Below, piece by piece: positions 53,884-63,484 of a stretch of 64,000 bases of DNA. This stretch comes from Spirochaetaceae bacterium (GTDB taxonomy: Bacteria > Spirochaetota > Spirochaetia > Treponematales > Treponemataceae): the NCBI GenBank assembly GCA_017622135.1, contig JAGARR010000052.1, positions 1 through 64,000 on the forward strand, read 5' to 3'. The number at the start of each line of letters is the position of its first letter. Positions within the stretch are counted from its first letter, which is position 1. Made by a program: the position numbers and the translations under genes. Below the pieces are notes generated by a model. It was not told the origin of the DNA and ran no database searches. It saw only the letters and a list, made by a program, of their open reading frames with translations.

Positions 53884-54446
53884 AAGTGGCAGAAGCTGGC
53901 GATAACGATGGGAATCACCAGATTGTCCATGTCCTTGAGGGGAACCAGCTCAAAGGCCATGCCCACCAGGCCACAACCCAACCCAACATCGGCTCTTTCT
54001 GTCAGCAGGTAGCTTGAGCAGAAGATAGCTACGAAGCAGGCGAGACTGCCGGCCACCGTCTTTCCCCCGGTAAAGGGAATGCGGACACGGCCAAAGCATT
54101 TTCCCACCAGACTGGCCAAGCCATCCCCAAAGGCCAGAGCACAGATTCCCACCGCCGCAGGCAGGGCAGGATAGAGCGCTGCGGTGAGCCATACACCGGT
54201 GGCCAGGGTAGCAGGCCCCAACACAAATTTGTTCTCGTCACGCTTTCTGGCAGCAGCCATGGTGATGGGAGAGATGACAGGAATCCACCTTCCCCGGAAA
54301 CGGCACCACTCGGCAATGCAGTAGAATAACAGCATAAGGGCCAGCAGAACCATCACTGGATAGTAGGCAAAATGGAGGAGCAAAGGAACCAGCGCCGCAC
54401 ACATGTGTATGGCCTTCCGGAACAATTCCTTCATCAGCATGTTCAT
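53868..54446 (-). CDS. Diacylglycerol/polyprenol kinase family membrane protein
   Basis: A 192-residue protein with several transmembrane helices. The start KELFRKAIHM, the loop CALAFGDGLASLVGKCFGR and GGKTVAGSLA match the SEC59/DGK1/VTE5 (CTP-dependent lipid kinase) family, as does GLVGMAFELVPLKDMDNLVIP. It would phosphorylate diacylglycerol, dolichol-like polyprenol or phytol-like lipids with CTP; substrate unknown. An upstream GTG (54515) would add 23 residues without family support; the ATG at 54446 is chosen with moderate certainty. Confidence 0.75.
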   Translation of the reverse strand: MNMLMKELFRKAIHMCAALVPLLLHFAYYPVMVLLALMLLFYCIAEWCRFRGRWIPVISPITMAAARKRDENKFVLGPATLATGVWLTAALYPALPAAVGICALAFGDGLASLVGKCFGRVRIPFTGGKTVAGSLACFVAIFCSSYLLTERADVGLGCGLVGMAFELVPLKDMDNLVIPIVIASFCHFYFHI

Positions 54447-54524
54447 CCGTTTCTGGACCTGGATACCATCATGTTCGCAGGGTCTAGTATCGTACCATTG
54501 CCTCAACATAGCCACCCCGACGTT

Positions 54525-57500
54525 CTAGCGAATAACCTCGCCCTCCAGCAACGGCTCGATCTCGGTGTAGATTGAAGGCTCAAAGTCTGGTACCGGCATG
54601 GACATGTACTTAATGTTCTGCTCCGCAAGGTTTGAGCCCTCCTGACGAACCAGCGTCTCTGGATTCCGGTACAGGGAATCGAAGGCCCTGATGGAGGCGG
54701 TGAAGTTCGTCAGAGCCTCGGCATTCATGGTACTGTTGCCAGTCTGACGAGCCAGCCGGTACAGCGTCACTCCCAGATTGTTGGAAGCCCGCTTGTACAT
54801 ACGGATGAACGCCGCATGGTCGTCATTGTCATGGGGCAGCAAAATCTCGTAGCGCACCATCTGGCGGTCCAGGTGATCCATCAGCCGCTGGTAGTAGCCC
54901 TGAGCGGCAAAGTTGTCACCCCGGGCTGACAGGGCATTGCCCAAGGCCAGCAGCACGTGGGTATCCGAAGGCTTCTTCTCCGCCGTCTTGATGAACAGGT
55001 TCAATGCCTCAGCGTAATTCTTGTTGGAATAGTTAATGTATCCCATCTTGTAGGAAACAGAGGGTACATCATACTGGGTCTGGGCTGCCAGTGAATAATT
55101 CCGCAGGGCCTCGTCATAATCTCCCGTGTGCCTGAGATTTATGTCTCCCAAGGAGGCGTACAGCTGTCCGATGTTGCTGTCACCCACCAGTCCTGCCTCA
55201 GCAGCCTTCTCAAAGAGACTGACTCCCGTCCGGTACTTCTCCTCAGCAGTGATGTACTCACCGTTCTCCACATCCAGGTCTCCCAGCAGTCGGTAGGTGT
55301 TCAGCTGGCGGAGCAACCGCTTGCGAGGCTTGTACTGGGCATTCTCAAAGGAAGTGAGTGCCGCCGACAGCCAGTCCCTGGCGTTGGTGCTGTTGTTGGC
55401 ATTCATGAAGTACAGTCCCATGTTGTAGAGGCTTTCCGGCACATCGGGGGCGGCCTCCACGGCCCGTTCCAGCAGTTCCCGCACATCTTCTATTGAAGAG
55501 AGGAGATACTCGTCGGCAGGAGCGATATTGCCGGAAATCTTGTCCAACAAATAGCCGCTCAACTCAATGAGATCCTGACCGCCCAAAGCCTTTTTCTTTG
55601 GATAGAAATATCCCTTCATCTGAAGCACGTTCCGCAGGTCATCAACCCTGATGTAATACCGCATCATGCGGGCAAGATACAAGTCCTGCTGACCGTGAAC
55701 CTGCAGCAAGTCGTCATATACCTGCCGGGCATCCTCGTACTTTGCGGGATCACGCTCGTCCCCCCACTCCAGGAAGATGTCCCCCAGCAGGAGCATTCCG
55801 TCGGGATCATTGATGTGGTAGTCCAGCACCTCTCGCCGCACCACATTCTCGGCATTCTCAAAGTTCCGAAGGTCGTACAGTTCCATCTCGGCATAGGCCA
55901 GCCCCAGCCCCTTGTCCTGCTTGAACCGCTGGAGCCCAGCCTTGTACATCATGCGGGCACGCTCATACTGCTTGTGCTGGCGGTAGCCCTCCGCATACTT
56001 GAAGAACCAGCGCTTCTGCTGCTGATAGGTGGAGGCCTCATCAAATTTCATCTCGGACTGGGGATAGGCCCCCTCCTCCAGCAGGGCATATCCTTCCTTG
56101 TACAAGGAGTTAGCCCGCAGCGGCTCGTAGATGAAATTCTTTCCGAAGAGGAACACAAAGAACATGATGCAGGCAGCCATCACAGCAATGATAGCTATAG
56201 GAAGAATCCTATTCTTCAGCTGATATTCAGCAGACTTCTTATATTCCTCATATTGGGCAGCAGTACGCCGCTCAAATTCCCGTGGAACAGGAATGCTGAT
56301 ATCCAGCAGCTTCTCCAAATGGGTTGCCAACTGGCGGGCGGAGGTCTTTTTCAAGACCTTCTGAATCAGGTCAAAGACCACCTCATCCTTGAATTCATCA
56401 CCCACAATGAGCTTCTGCAGCTCGATACGCAGATTCAAAGGATAATTCTTCAGGTTCTTCAGGAAGGTCTCATATTCCTTGTCGGTGAGGGTATTCTTTT
56501 CCTTCTTTCCATCCTTGCCGGCCATGGACATACGCTTTGGCTTTGCCATGGCAGCACCGGCAGCCTGGTCGGAAATGCCGGGAATGACAAAGTCATCGAA
56601 ATTCTCGTCCGGCGGCGGCTCCATCCCTTCAAAGGGATCATCAGGAGCATCAAAAATCTCGTGGTTCTCAGGGGCGAAGGGATCCTTGTCTGGATCATCG
56701 GAATCACCACCAGCCTCATCTTCTCCAACTGATGCAAATTCATCATCTCTGACAGGCATGGAGGCAAAGTCTGTATCTATCTTTTCAGGGGCACCGCCAA
56801 AGTCTATGGCAGCCCGGTGATCCTCTTCCGAGATATCACCAGTGTCCATGCTGTCAAAGTCGGGAAGATCAAAGCCAGTGGCGGCAGTAGTGGCACCAGC
56901 ATCGGCGGCCACGTCAGTATCCATCGCGTCAGCAGAATCGAAGTCAACAGACTCAGGCTGGTCCCCAGACAGTTGGCCGTTGAAGTCCAGCTCCACGGCG
57001 TTGGAGTCATCGGAATCCACGGCAATGTCAGGGCCCATGGTATCAAAGTCGGGAAGGTCAAAGCCGCCAAGACCGCCACCAGAATCATCACCATCAAGGG
57101 CATCATCATCGAGAGAGCCATCACCTCCAGCTGAGTCAGCGGCATCCATGGTGTCAAAGTCGGGAAGGTCAAAGCTGGCGGGAGACAAGCTGTCGTCGGC
57201 TCCAGCCTCCTGCAAGGTGTCAGGAGAATCGAGACCCTCCGAGTCAGACTGTTCTCCATACAACTGACCGTTGAAGTCCAACTCCACGGCGTTGGATTCG
57301 TCGGAATCCACGGCAATGTCGGGACCCATATTGTCAAAGTCGGGAAGATCAAGATTGGCGAGACCGTCGTCCAAAGCATCCTCACCAGTGGTCTCGCTAG
57401 TCCCCACGCTGTCAAAGTCCGGAAGATCAAGGCTGGCTAGGCCATTACCAAGGACATCATCGTCAAGGACAGGGACATCAGCAAGGGAGTTGTCCAAATC

Positions 57501-57887
57501 TGCTGCGGGGGGAGCTTCTGGAGAAGCGGGATTCAACAGGGCATCCAGCTCTGGGAAGTCACTGAAATCCATGGTATCTGCTGGTTCAGGATTCAGCAGG
57601 CTGTCCAATTCAGGAAAGGCAGAATAGTCCATCTGCCCACTCTCGTCTGTGGCAATACTCGGAGCGACAGCATCGGAGATACCATCTCCATCCTCACCAT
57701 CATCTGCACCCTCGTCACCCTGCAGAGGCATTCCCAGGACGAAATCATCGGAGTCATCTTCTGCGGATATGTCTGTGGGAAAGGGAACCTGCACAATGGG
57801 CTCTCCCCTCTCCTCTCGAATAGTGAGTTCGTTTCCTATTTTTGCTACATCTTCGCTGAACTGTTTCAGCTGCTCTAATCCCGGCAT
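54525..57887 (-). CDS. Large acidic repeat protein with one TM helix and periplasmic TPRs
   Basis: A 1120-residue protein. The first ~440 residues are extremely acidic and repetitive: five LPDFD motifs, two FPELD(S/A)LLNP motifs, and two copies of DIAVDSD(E/D)SNAVELDFNGQL. A helical segment (~450-560, LTDKEYETFLKNLKNYPLNLR) precedes a transmembrane helix (~570-595, RILPIAIIAVMAACIMFFVFLF). The remainder is made of TPR-type repeats (for example GDYDEALRNYSLAAQ, KNYAEALNLFIKTAE). Likely topology: acidic domain cytoplasmic, TPRs periplasmic. The ATG at 57887 is chosen from the promoter position; a longer frame to 58193 runs antisense to the divergent gene. Confidence 0.82.
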   Translation of the reverse strand: MPGLEQLKQFSEDVAKIGNELTIREERGEPIVQVPFPTDISAEDDSDDFVLGMPLQGDEGADDGEDGDGISDAVAPSIATDESGQMDYSAFPELDSLLNPEPADTMDFSDFPELDALLNPASPEAPPAADLDNSLADVPVLDDDVLGNGLASLDLPDFDSVGTSETTGEDALDDGLANLDLPDFDNMGPDIAVDSDESNAVELDFNGQLYGEQSDSEGLDSPDTLQEAGADDSLSPASFDLPDFDTMDAADSAGGDGSLDDDALDGDDSGGGLGGFDLPDFDTMGPDIAVDSDDSNAVELDFNGQLSGDQPESVDFDSADAMDTDVAADAGATTAATGFDLPDFDSMDTGDISEEDHRAAIDFGGAPEKIDTDFASMPVRDDEFASVGEDEAGGDSDDPDKDPFAPENHEIFDAPDDPFEGMEPPPDENFDDFVIPGISDQAAGAAMAKPKRMSMAGKDGKKEKNTLTDKEYETFLKNLKNYPLNLRIELQKLIVGDEFKDEVVFDLIQKVLKKTSARQLATHLEKLLDISIPVPREFERRTAAQYEEYKKSAEYQLKNRILPIAIIAVMAACIMFFVFLFGKNFIYEPLRANSLYKEGYALLEEGAYPQSEMKFDEASTYQQQKRWFFKYAEGYRQHKQYERARMMYKAGLQRFKQDKGLGLAYAEMELYDLRNFENAENVVRREVLDYHINDPDGMLLLGDIFLEWGDERDPAKYEDARQVYDDLLQVHGQQDLYLARMMRYYIRVDDLRNVLQMKGYFYPKKKALGGQDLIELSGYLLDKISGNIAPADEYLLSSIEDVRELLERAVEAAPDVPESLYNMGLYFMNANNSTNARDWLSAALTSFENAQYKPRKRLLRQLNTYRLLGDLDVENGEYITAEEKYRTGVSLFEKAAEAGLVGDSNIGQLYASLGDINLRHTGDYDEALRNYSLAAQTQYDVPSVSYKMGYINYSNKNYAEALNLFIKTAEKKPSDTHVLLALGNALSARGDNFAAQGYYQRLMDHLDRQMVRYEILLPHDNDDHAAFIRMYKRASNNLGVTLYRLARQTGNSTMNAEALTNFTASIRAFDSLYRNPETLVRQEGSNLAEQNIKYMSMPVPDFEPSIYTEIEPLLEGEVIR

Positions 57888-57894
57888 CTTGTTA

Positions 57895-57923
57895 CTTATA
57901 CCCCGCTCAAAATTTGCGTACAA
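57895..57923 (-). promoter_or_regulatory. Promoter of the acidic TPR protein, leaderless type
   Basis: On the minus strand TTGTAC (57918-57923), 17 bases, TATAAG (57895-57900), then seven bases (TAACAAG) to the ATG. No Shine-Dalgarno sequence. The -35 is weak. Confidence 0.45.
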
Positions 57924-57989
57924 TATATAATCGGCTTTTTTTACCAGCCCTTTAGTTTTCAAATGCATTGTCCGATAAATATGGTAACT

Positions 57990-58685
57990 ATGAAGAAATT
58001 TCTTATATTGTTCATGCTGATTTCTATCCTGCCTACCTGGGCGCAGGATTCTTATATCTACAACAACCTCACTGCCCGCATCGACAAGGTAGGATCGCCC
58101 CTGGTTGATGGTGACTACATCATCTTCACCGCTGACTCCAGCTCCCGCCACGTGGGCATTGCCTTTGACTTTGAGAATTTCAGGACCATCCATTCATTCC
58201 AGAAGATAAATACCACAGACATGGATGGAGAGGTTACTGGGTCCATCCACTTCCATATCCTTGAGGTGCCCAAGTCCCTGAAGAAGGTGTCCTACCGCCT
58301 GATAATCGACGGCCTGTGGACCGTGGATCCGAACAATGCAAACCAAGTCTTTGACGCCAAGTCTGGTCTGATGCTATCCACGGTAAATGTGTTTCGGCAA
58401 GAGATTCCTGCAACCTCCATCCCCAAGAAGAACTTGGTGCGCTTTGTTCATCAGGGACAGTCTGGACAGATCATCAGACTGGGGGGTACCTTCACCAACT
58501 GGGATTCTTCTATATATATAATGAAGGAAACAGCTCCCGGATTATATGAGCTGGAGGTTTCCCTGCCCAGGGGAACCCACTACTACGCCTATTACGACGG
58601 AATCAGCTCCTTTGTGGACAGCTCCAACCCGGAACGGGCCTACACCATAGACGGCAGGACGGCATCCGTCATCACCATCAACTAG
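57990..58685 (+). CDS. Secreted glycogen-binding-fold (E-set/CBM48-like) protein
   Basis: A 231-residue exported protein with signal peptide KKFLILFMLISILPTWAQ. Two Ig-like E-set units resemble the glycogen-recognition N domain found in AMPK and isoamylases: residues ~40-125 (SYRLIIDGLWTVDPNNANQVF) and ~150-230 (QIIRLGGTFTNWDSSIYIMKE, LYELEVSLPRGTHYYAYYDG, YTIDGR). No catalytic domain is attached. ATG 57990 is preferred over 57981 or 57963 because it places the signal peptide at the N terminus. The NFACT gene starts one base after its stop. Confidence 0.75.
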   Translation: MKKFLILFMLISILPTWAQDSYIYNNLTARIDKVGSPLVDGDYIIFTADSSSRHVGIAFDFENFRTIHSFQKINTTDMDGEVTGSIHFHILEVPKSLKKVSYRLIIDGLWTVDPNNANQVFDAKSGLMLSTVNVFRQEIPATSIPKKNLVRFVHQGQSGQIIRLGGTFTNWDSSIYIMKETAPGLYELEVSLPRGTHYYAYYDGISSFVDSSNPERAYTIDGRTASVITIN

Positions 58686-58686
58686 C

Positions 58687-60210
58687 ATGTCCCTCAACTG
58701 GAAGGAAATAGACCTGATTCTGGAGGAGTTGGATCTGGAAGGCTCCTTCATCCAGCAGATTGTCCAGCCCAGCTACGACACCATCGCCCTCCACACCTAC
58801 AAGAGCGGCACCTCCAAGACCGTACTGGTTTGCCTTGCAGGTGGAGCCTGCCGCATCCACCAGACCTGGACGGCGGTACCCAAGAACACCAAGCCCCTCC
58901 GCTTCATGGAATTCCTCAAGGCCCGCATCAAGGGGGCCAGAATCAACGCCATCCGCCAGCTGGGACAAGAGCGCATCATCAAGCTGGAACTTTCCCACTG
59001 CGGGCAGGAATTCCTCCTGTACATCAGACTGTGGAGCAACGCAGCCAACATCATCCTCACCGACACCAATGGCTGCATCTTGGACTCCTTCTACCGCCGT
59101 CCCGGAAAGGGCGAGGTCAGTGGTGGACTCTTTACCGAGCCTACCTTTCCCTCGAACTCCCAGGAGTCGGACTCCTTCTACCGCCGTCCCGGAAAGGGCG
59201 CGGTTACCAGCGGCATCTCCACCGAACCAGAGGAGACCCCTGCACCACCCCAGTCGCCAGACAAGGAGCAGAAGCAGTGGACTATCAGGGACTTCCAAGA
59301 GCTGCCGGATTCCCAGGAACTGAGCTTCAACCAGAAGGTGGATCGCTGGTACCGGGAGCACGGCGGCCAGCTGTCATTAGAGTCGCTGCTGGAGCAGGCC
59401 CAGAAATTCTACACCTCCCGCCACAGCAAGATGGAGGCAGCTCTCCACCGGCTGGAAAAGAAGCGGGACGGATTCCTGCAGAACCAGCAGTGGAAGCACT
59501 ACGGCGACCTTATCCTCAGCTACGGACATTTGATTGACGGCAGCCAGGACTACCTTGAATGCCAAGACTACCACAGCGGAGCTACCATCCGCATCAAGAT
59601 CGACCCCAAGAAGAACGCCCAGGAAAACGCCGCCACCTACTACAACACCTACAAGAAGTCTGTCTCCGGCCTGGAGGATCTGGAATACGACATCCAGAAA
59701 GCCCGCCGTGAGTTGCTGGATCTGGATGCCACCTACCAGCAGCTGTGCAAGGAACCGAATCCCATCCGCCTCCAGCAACTGCTGCGGAAGCAGACACGGC
59801 CCAAGCAGCAGGAGGAGAAGAAGCGGCCGGGCCTCTCCTACGAGATTGACGGCTGGACCATCTTTGTGGGCCGCACGGCAGCGGAAAACGATGAGCTACT
59901 GCGCCACCACGTGAAGGGACTGGACTACTGGTTCCACACCCGTGACGTTGCCGGCGGCTATGTCTTTGTAAAGAACCGTCCGGGCAAGACCCTGCCCCTG
60001 AAAATCATGCTCTGTGCAGGAAATCTGGCAGTGCACCACTCCAAGGCCCGGAAGGCTGGCGAGGCCGACCTGTACTATACCCAAGTGAAGCATCTGCGGC
60101 GGGCAAAGAACGGCCCCAAGGGACTGGTGCTGCCCAGCCAGGAGAAGAATCTGTTCATCCAGCTGGACAAGGACATTCTCAAGGAGCTGGAGTCCTCCCT
60201 CACCAGCTAG
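58687..60210 (+). CDS. NFACT (RqcH/fibronectin-binding-like) family protein
   Basis: A 507-residue member of the NFACT family, whose RqcH branch recognises obstructed large ribosomal subunits and adds C-terminal Ala tails. NFACT-N covers about 1-140 (MSLNWKEIDLILEELDLEGSFI split across the start, ARINAIRQLGQERIIKLEL). A charged coiled coil spans about 215-385, and NFACT-R the last 110 residues (DYWFHTRDVAGGYVFVKN, KARKAGEADLYYTQVKHLRR). A local duplication of 31 identical bases (59083-59113, 59170-59200) gives two copies of DSFYRRPGKG in the N-terminal part. Whether it works in ribosome rescue here is inferred. Confidence 0.85.
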   Translation: MSLNWKEIDLILEELDLEGSFIQQIVQPSYDTIALHTYKSGTSKTVLVCLAGGACRIHQTWTAVPKNTKPLRFMEFLKARIKGARINAIRQLGQERIIKLELSHCGQEFLLYIRLWSNAANIILTDTNGCILDSFYRRPGKGEVSGGLFTEPTFPSNSQESDSFYRRPGKGAVTSGISTEPEETPAPPQSPDKEQKQWTIRDFQELPDSQELSFNQKVDRWYREHGGQLSLESLLEQAQKFYTSRHSKMEAALHRLEKKRDGFLQNQQWKHYGDLILSYGHLIDGSQDYLECQDYHSGATIRIKIDPKKNAQENAATYYNTYKKSVSGLEDLEYDIQKARRELLDLDATYQQLCKEPNPIRLQQLLRKQTRPKQQEEKKRPGLSYEIDGWTIFVGRTAAENDELLRHHVKGLDYWFHTRDVAGGYVFVKNRPGKTLPLKIMLCAGNLAVHHSKARKAGEADLYYTQVKHLRRAKNGPKGLVLPSQEKNLFIQLDKDILKELESSLTS

Positions 60211-60327
60211 TCGGTCCCAAGAACCTCATGCGGGAAAATTGGACCATTCGCTGCTGCTTGGAGCGGAGTTGGTGATTTGACACAAGAAACAGAAGGAATT
60301 ATAGTAATAGCAGGAAAGGAGGCTTCC

Positions 60328-61785
60328 ATGTCAACCCTACGTCACACCGATACCAGCGCACTGTTCACGGACTTTTACGAGCTCACCATGGCCCAAGGAT
60401 ATTGGAAGAACAACATGAATTATCCCGCCGTCTTCGACATGTTTTTCCGACGGCAGCCCTTCAACGGGGGATTTTCCGTCTTTGCAGGACTCCACACCCT
60501 GCTGGAGGCACTGGAAACCTTTTCCTTCAGCCAGGAGGACATCGACTACCTGTCCAGTCTGGGCATCTTTGAGGATGGCTTCCTTGACTACCTGAAGGAC
60601 TTCAGGTTCTCCGGCCACCTGTACGCCCAGGACGAAGGCTCCATCGTCTTTCCCAACGAGCCTTTGATCCGCATCCATGCCAACCTGATAGAAGCCCAGC
60701 TCATTGAGGGACTGGTGCTGAACCACATCAACTTCCAGAGTCTGGTGGCCACAAAAACTGCCCGAGTCTGGCTTGCCTCCAACAAGGGCCACATCATGGA
60801 GTTCGGACTGCGGCGGGCCCAGGGACCCGATGGTGCCATGAGTGCCTCCCGAGCGGCCTACATCGGTGGGGCGGCGGCCACCAGCAATGCACTGGCTGGC
60901 AAGCTCTACGACATTCCCGTGCAGGGAACCATGGCCCACTCCTGGATCATGTCATTTCCCTCGGAGCTGGAGGCCTTTGAAAGCTATGCCGCCCTCTACC
61001 CACAGAAGTCCGTCTTCCTCATCGACACCTACGACACCTTGAATTCCGGGGTGAAGAACGCCGCCATTGTAGGGAAGAAGCTCCAATCCCAGGGCCACAG
61101 CTTCGGGGTGCGGCTGGACTCCGGGGACATCCAGTACCTTTCCAATAAGGTGCGACGCTACCTGGACCAGGAGGGCCTGACAGAGGCCACTATCTCCGTG
61201 TCCAACGAGCTGACAGAAGAAATCATCCAGACACTGGTGCAGCAGAAGGCCCCCATCACCAGCTGGGGCGTGGGAACCCACATGGTCACCGGGGGCAACG
61301 AGTCATCCTTCACCGGGGTGTACAAGCTGGCAGCCCGCTACTATCCCCACACACAGACCATGGAGCCTACCATGAAATTCTCCGACAATCCGGAAAAAAC
61401 CACCAATCCCGGCATCAAGAACCTGTGGCGTCTCTACGACCAAGATGGCATGGCCCGCTCAGACATCCTTTCCCTGGAAGACGAGGAAATCATCGAGGGA
61501 CAAAGCCAGCGGTTCTACCACCCATCAGGGGACTACCGCCAGTTCACCTTCACCCCCGCCAAGGTGGAGCCATTGCTGAAGCTTCGGATTCAGAACGGGC
61601 AGCTACTCCACAAGGGAACCACTCCTCAGCAGGCCATCCGGGAAGCACGTGCCACCATGCAACGGCAGCTTTTGACCCTGGATGACACCTACCAGCGGAT
61701 TCTCAATCCCCACATCTACAAGGTATCTGTCACCAAAAGGCTGCGGCAGCTGAAAATAAGGTTCATCGAGGAAAGAATACAGTAG
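60328..61785 (+). CDS. pncB: Nicotinate phosphoribosyltransferase
   Basis: A 485-residue enzyme of NAD salvage that joins nicotinate to PRPP. Family motifs: LFTDFYELTMAQGYW at the start, the conserved His region VQGTMAHSWIMSF, FLIDTYDTLNSG, GVRLDSGD and SWGVGTHMVTGG. Length fits the longer Gram-positive-type class. The ATG at 60328 is five bases after AAAGGAGG; an in-frame upstream TTG is ignored. The cardiolipin synthase gene begins three bases after its stop. Confidence 0.94.
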   Translation: MSTLRHTDTSALFTDFYELTMAQGYWKNNMNYPAVFDMFFRRQPFNGGFSVFAGLHTLLEALETFSFSQEDIDYLSSLGIFEDGFLDYLKDFRFSGHLYAQDEGSIVFPNEPLIRIHANLIEAQLIEGLVLNHINFQSLVATKTARVWLASNKGHIMEFGLRRAQGPDGAMSASRAAYIGGAAATSNALAGKLYDIPVQGTMAHSWIMSFPSELEAFESYAALYPQKSVFLIDTYDTLNSGVKNAAIVGKKLQSQGHSFGVRLDSGDIQYLSNKVRRYLDQEGLTEATISVSNELTEEIIQTLVQQKAPITSWGVGTHMVTGGNESSFTGVYKLAARYYPHTQTMEPTMKFSDNPEKTTNPGIKNLWRLYDQDGMARSDILSLEDEEIIEGQSQRFYHPSGDYRQFTFTPAKVEPLLKLRIQNGQLLHKGTTPQQAIREARATMQRQLLTLDDTYQRILNPHIYKVSVTKRLRQLKIRFIEERIQ

Positions 61786-61788
61786 TCC

Positions 61789-63297
61789 ATGGAAATTTTC
61801 CTCAACATTGCAGCCATCCTCAATGTCCTGTTCATCATCTTTGTGCTGTTCTTCGAGCGGAAGGAGGATTCCCGACGATGGGCCTGGGTGCTGGTGCTCT
61901 ACTTCCTACCCATGGTGGGGATGCTGCTCTACATTCTTCTGAGCGGACACTTCTTCACCAAAACCCGCCAGCTGACACGAATCTCACAATTCTTCGACAA
62001 TCTGCGAACCCAGTTCTACCAGCAGCACGAGGACTTTCTGAAGGATTTCTTCACCAGACTTCAACATCCAGTACTGCAAGAATATCAGGCCCTTGTCAGG
62101 ATGAATGCCCGAGGCAACAAGAGCCCCCTCACCTTCACCACGTCGGCAAAAATCTATTGCTGGGGAGAGGAACTGTTCAAGGACATGCTGGAGGACATGA
62201 AGGCCGCCCGCCACAGCATCTGCGTGGAGTCATTCATCATCCACAATGATACCACCGGTACCGTCCTGATGGATATCCTGTGTCAGAAAGCCCAGCAGGG
62301 ACTTGAAGTCAAGCTCCTCTATGATGACGTGGGCTCCATCCTCACTCCCAACAGCTTTTTCCACCGCCTCACCAAGGCTGGCGGACAGGTGCAAGCCTTC
62401 TTTCCCGTCAAATGGCGGCTCCCCCTTTCCATCAATTTCCGAAACCACCGGAAAATCACCATCATAGACGGGAGCATAGGCTACATGGGTGGCGTGAACA
62501 TCGGGGATGAGTACGCAAACTGTAGTACCAACGAGAAAAAGCCCCTATGGCGGGACACCCACATCCGGGTCACTGGCTCCACCGTCATGAGGCTCTACTC
62601 CATCTTCCTGATGGACTGGCTCACCACCCCTGCCTGGCACACCCGGCTGAAAAGGACGGAGGACATAACAAGGTATTTTTCCCAAGAAACCATACAACTC
62701 CTGCAGCAGCAGCTCACCACCAGGCAGACCTTCTGCTCCCAGTGGTCGGATATCCCCACCCAAATCATCACCGCTGGCCCCGACGACCTCTGCACCACCG
62801 AAATAGAGGCGGCATTGATACGCATGATTCTGTCCGCCAAGGAATATGTCTACATCCAGTCCCCCTACTTCACCCCCAGTCAGCAGGTATACAACGCCCT
62901 GAAAACAGCCGCCCAGTCAGGAGTGGACGTGCGGGTAATGGTGCCGGATCGCTGGGACAAATTCTATGTGAAAATCGCCGCCTACCAGTTCATCCGGGAG
63001 CTACTGGGGTTCGGCGTGCAGTTCTACCATTACAACGGATTCATCCACTCCAAGACCATGGTATGCGACGACAAGATCTGCACCATCGGCTCCACCAACA
63101 TGGACACCCGCAGCTTTGACCTCCACTTCGAGGTAAACGGCATCTTCTACGACCAGGCAATGGCCCGCCAATGCAAGACCATATTCCAGGAGGACATACA
63201 CAACAGCCGACAGGCCAACCTGGAATGGTTCACCAGCCAGCCCCTTCCCCACAGGGCATTATGGGCCTTCTTCAAGATGTTCTCCCCCCTGATGTGA
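61789..63297 (+). CDS. cls: Cardiolipin synthase (phospholipase D family)
   Basis: A 502-residue membrane enzyme that condenses phosphatidylglycerol to cardiolipin. Two N-terminal transmembrane helices (~3-22 and ~35-53) precede two PLD domains with HKD motifs: NHRKITIIDGSIGYMGGVN and IHSKTMVCDDKICTIGSTN. SFDLHFEVNG follows the second, as in other Cls proteins. Normal length. Co-transcribed with the upstream pncB gene (3-base gap). Its stop codon lies in a short tandem duplication. Confidence 0.95.
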   Translation: MEIFLNIAAILNVLFIIFVLFFERKEDSRRWAWVLVLYFLPMVGMLLYILLSGHFFTKTRQLTRISQFFDNLRTQFYQQHEDFLKDFFTRLQHPVLQEYQALVRMNARGNKSPLTFTTSAKIYCWGEELFKDMLEDMKAARHSICVESFIIHNDTTGTVLMDILCQKAQQGLEVKLLYDDVGSILTPNSFFHRLTKAGGQVQAFFPVKWRLPLSINFRNHRKITIIDGSIGYMGGVNIGDEYANCSTNEKKPLWRDTHIRVTGSTVMRLYSIFLMDWLTTPAWHTRLKRTEDITRYFSQETIQLLQQQLTTRQTFCSQWSDIPTQIITAGPDDLCTTEIEAALIRMILSAKEYVYIQSPYFTPSQQVYNALKTAAQSGVDVRVMVPDRWDKFYVKIAAYQFIRELLGFGVQFYHYNGFIHSKTMVCDDKICTIGSTNMDTRSFDLHFEVNGIFYDQAMARQCKTIFQEDIHNSRQANLEWFTSQPLPHRALWAFFKMFSPLM

Positions 63298-63320
63298 ATC
63301 AGACCTGATGTGAGTCAGAC
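63289..63320. repeat. Two tandem copies of a 16-bp unit across the cls stop
   Basis: CTGATGTGAATCAGAC (63289-63304) is followed directly by CTGATGTGAGTCAGAC (63305-63320), one mismatch. The cls TGA (63295-63297) lies in copy 1. The arrangement repeats what is seen at the mutL end. Confidence 0.9.
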
Positions 63321-63364
63321 AAGCCTGCAGCAGGATGAAAGAAACCTTCAAAGAGCCAAGGCAC

Positions 63365-63388
63365 AAAAAAAGAGCTGCTTCAAGCAGC
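63365..63388 (-). terminator. Terminator downstream of rpmB
   Basis: On the minus strand GCTGCTT (complement of 63382-63388) pairs with AAGCAGC (complement of 63374-63380) and is followed by a T run (complement of 63365-63371). It lies about 95 bases past the rpmB stop. Confidence 0.8.
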
Positions 63389-63484
63389 CCTCTTCCATGT
63401 AGTTGGCATCAAAACCTTCCCTTAAACAATCCTGGTCAGCAACGAAGGCCGGCAGAAAACCGACCCGAAACCAACAAGAAGGAC

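Noticed and set aside
57926..57931. TATAAT between the TPR gene and the glycogen-binding-fold gene
   Set aside because: No acceptable -35 at the right distance on the plus strand, so not called as a promoter.
57888..58193. N-terminal extension of the acidic TPR protein to 58193
   Set aside because: Would run antisense to the divergent secreted protein gene and across its own promoter; the extra residues have no family resemblance.
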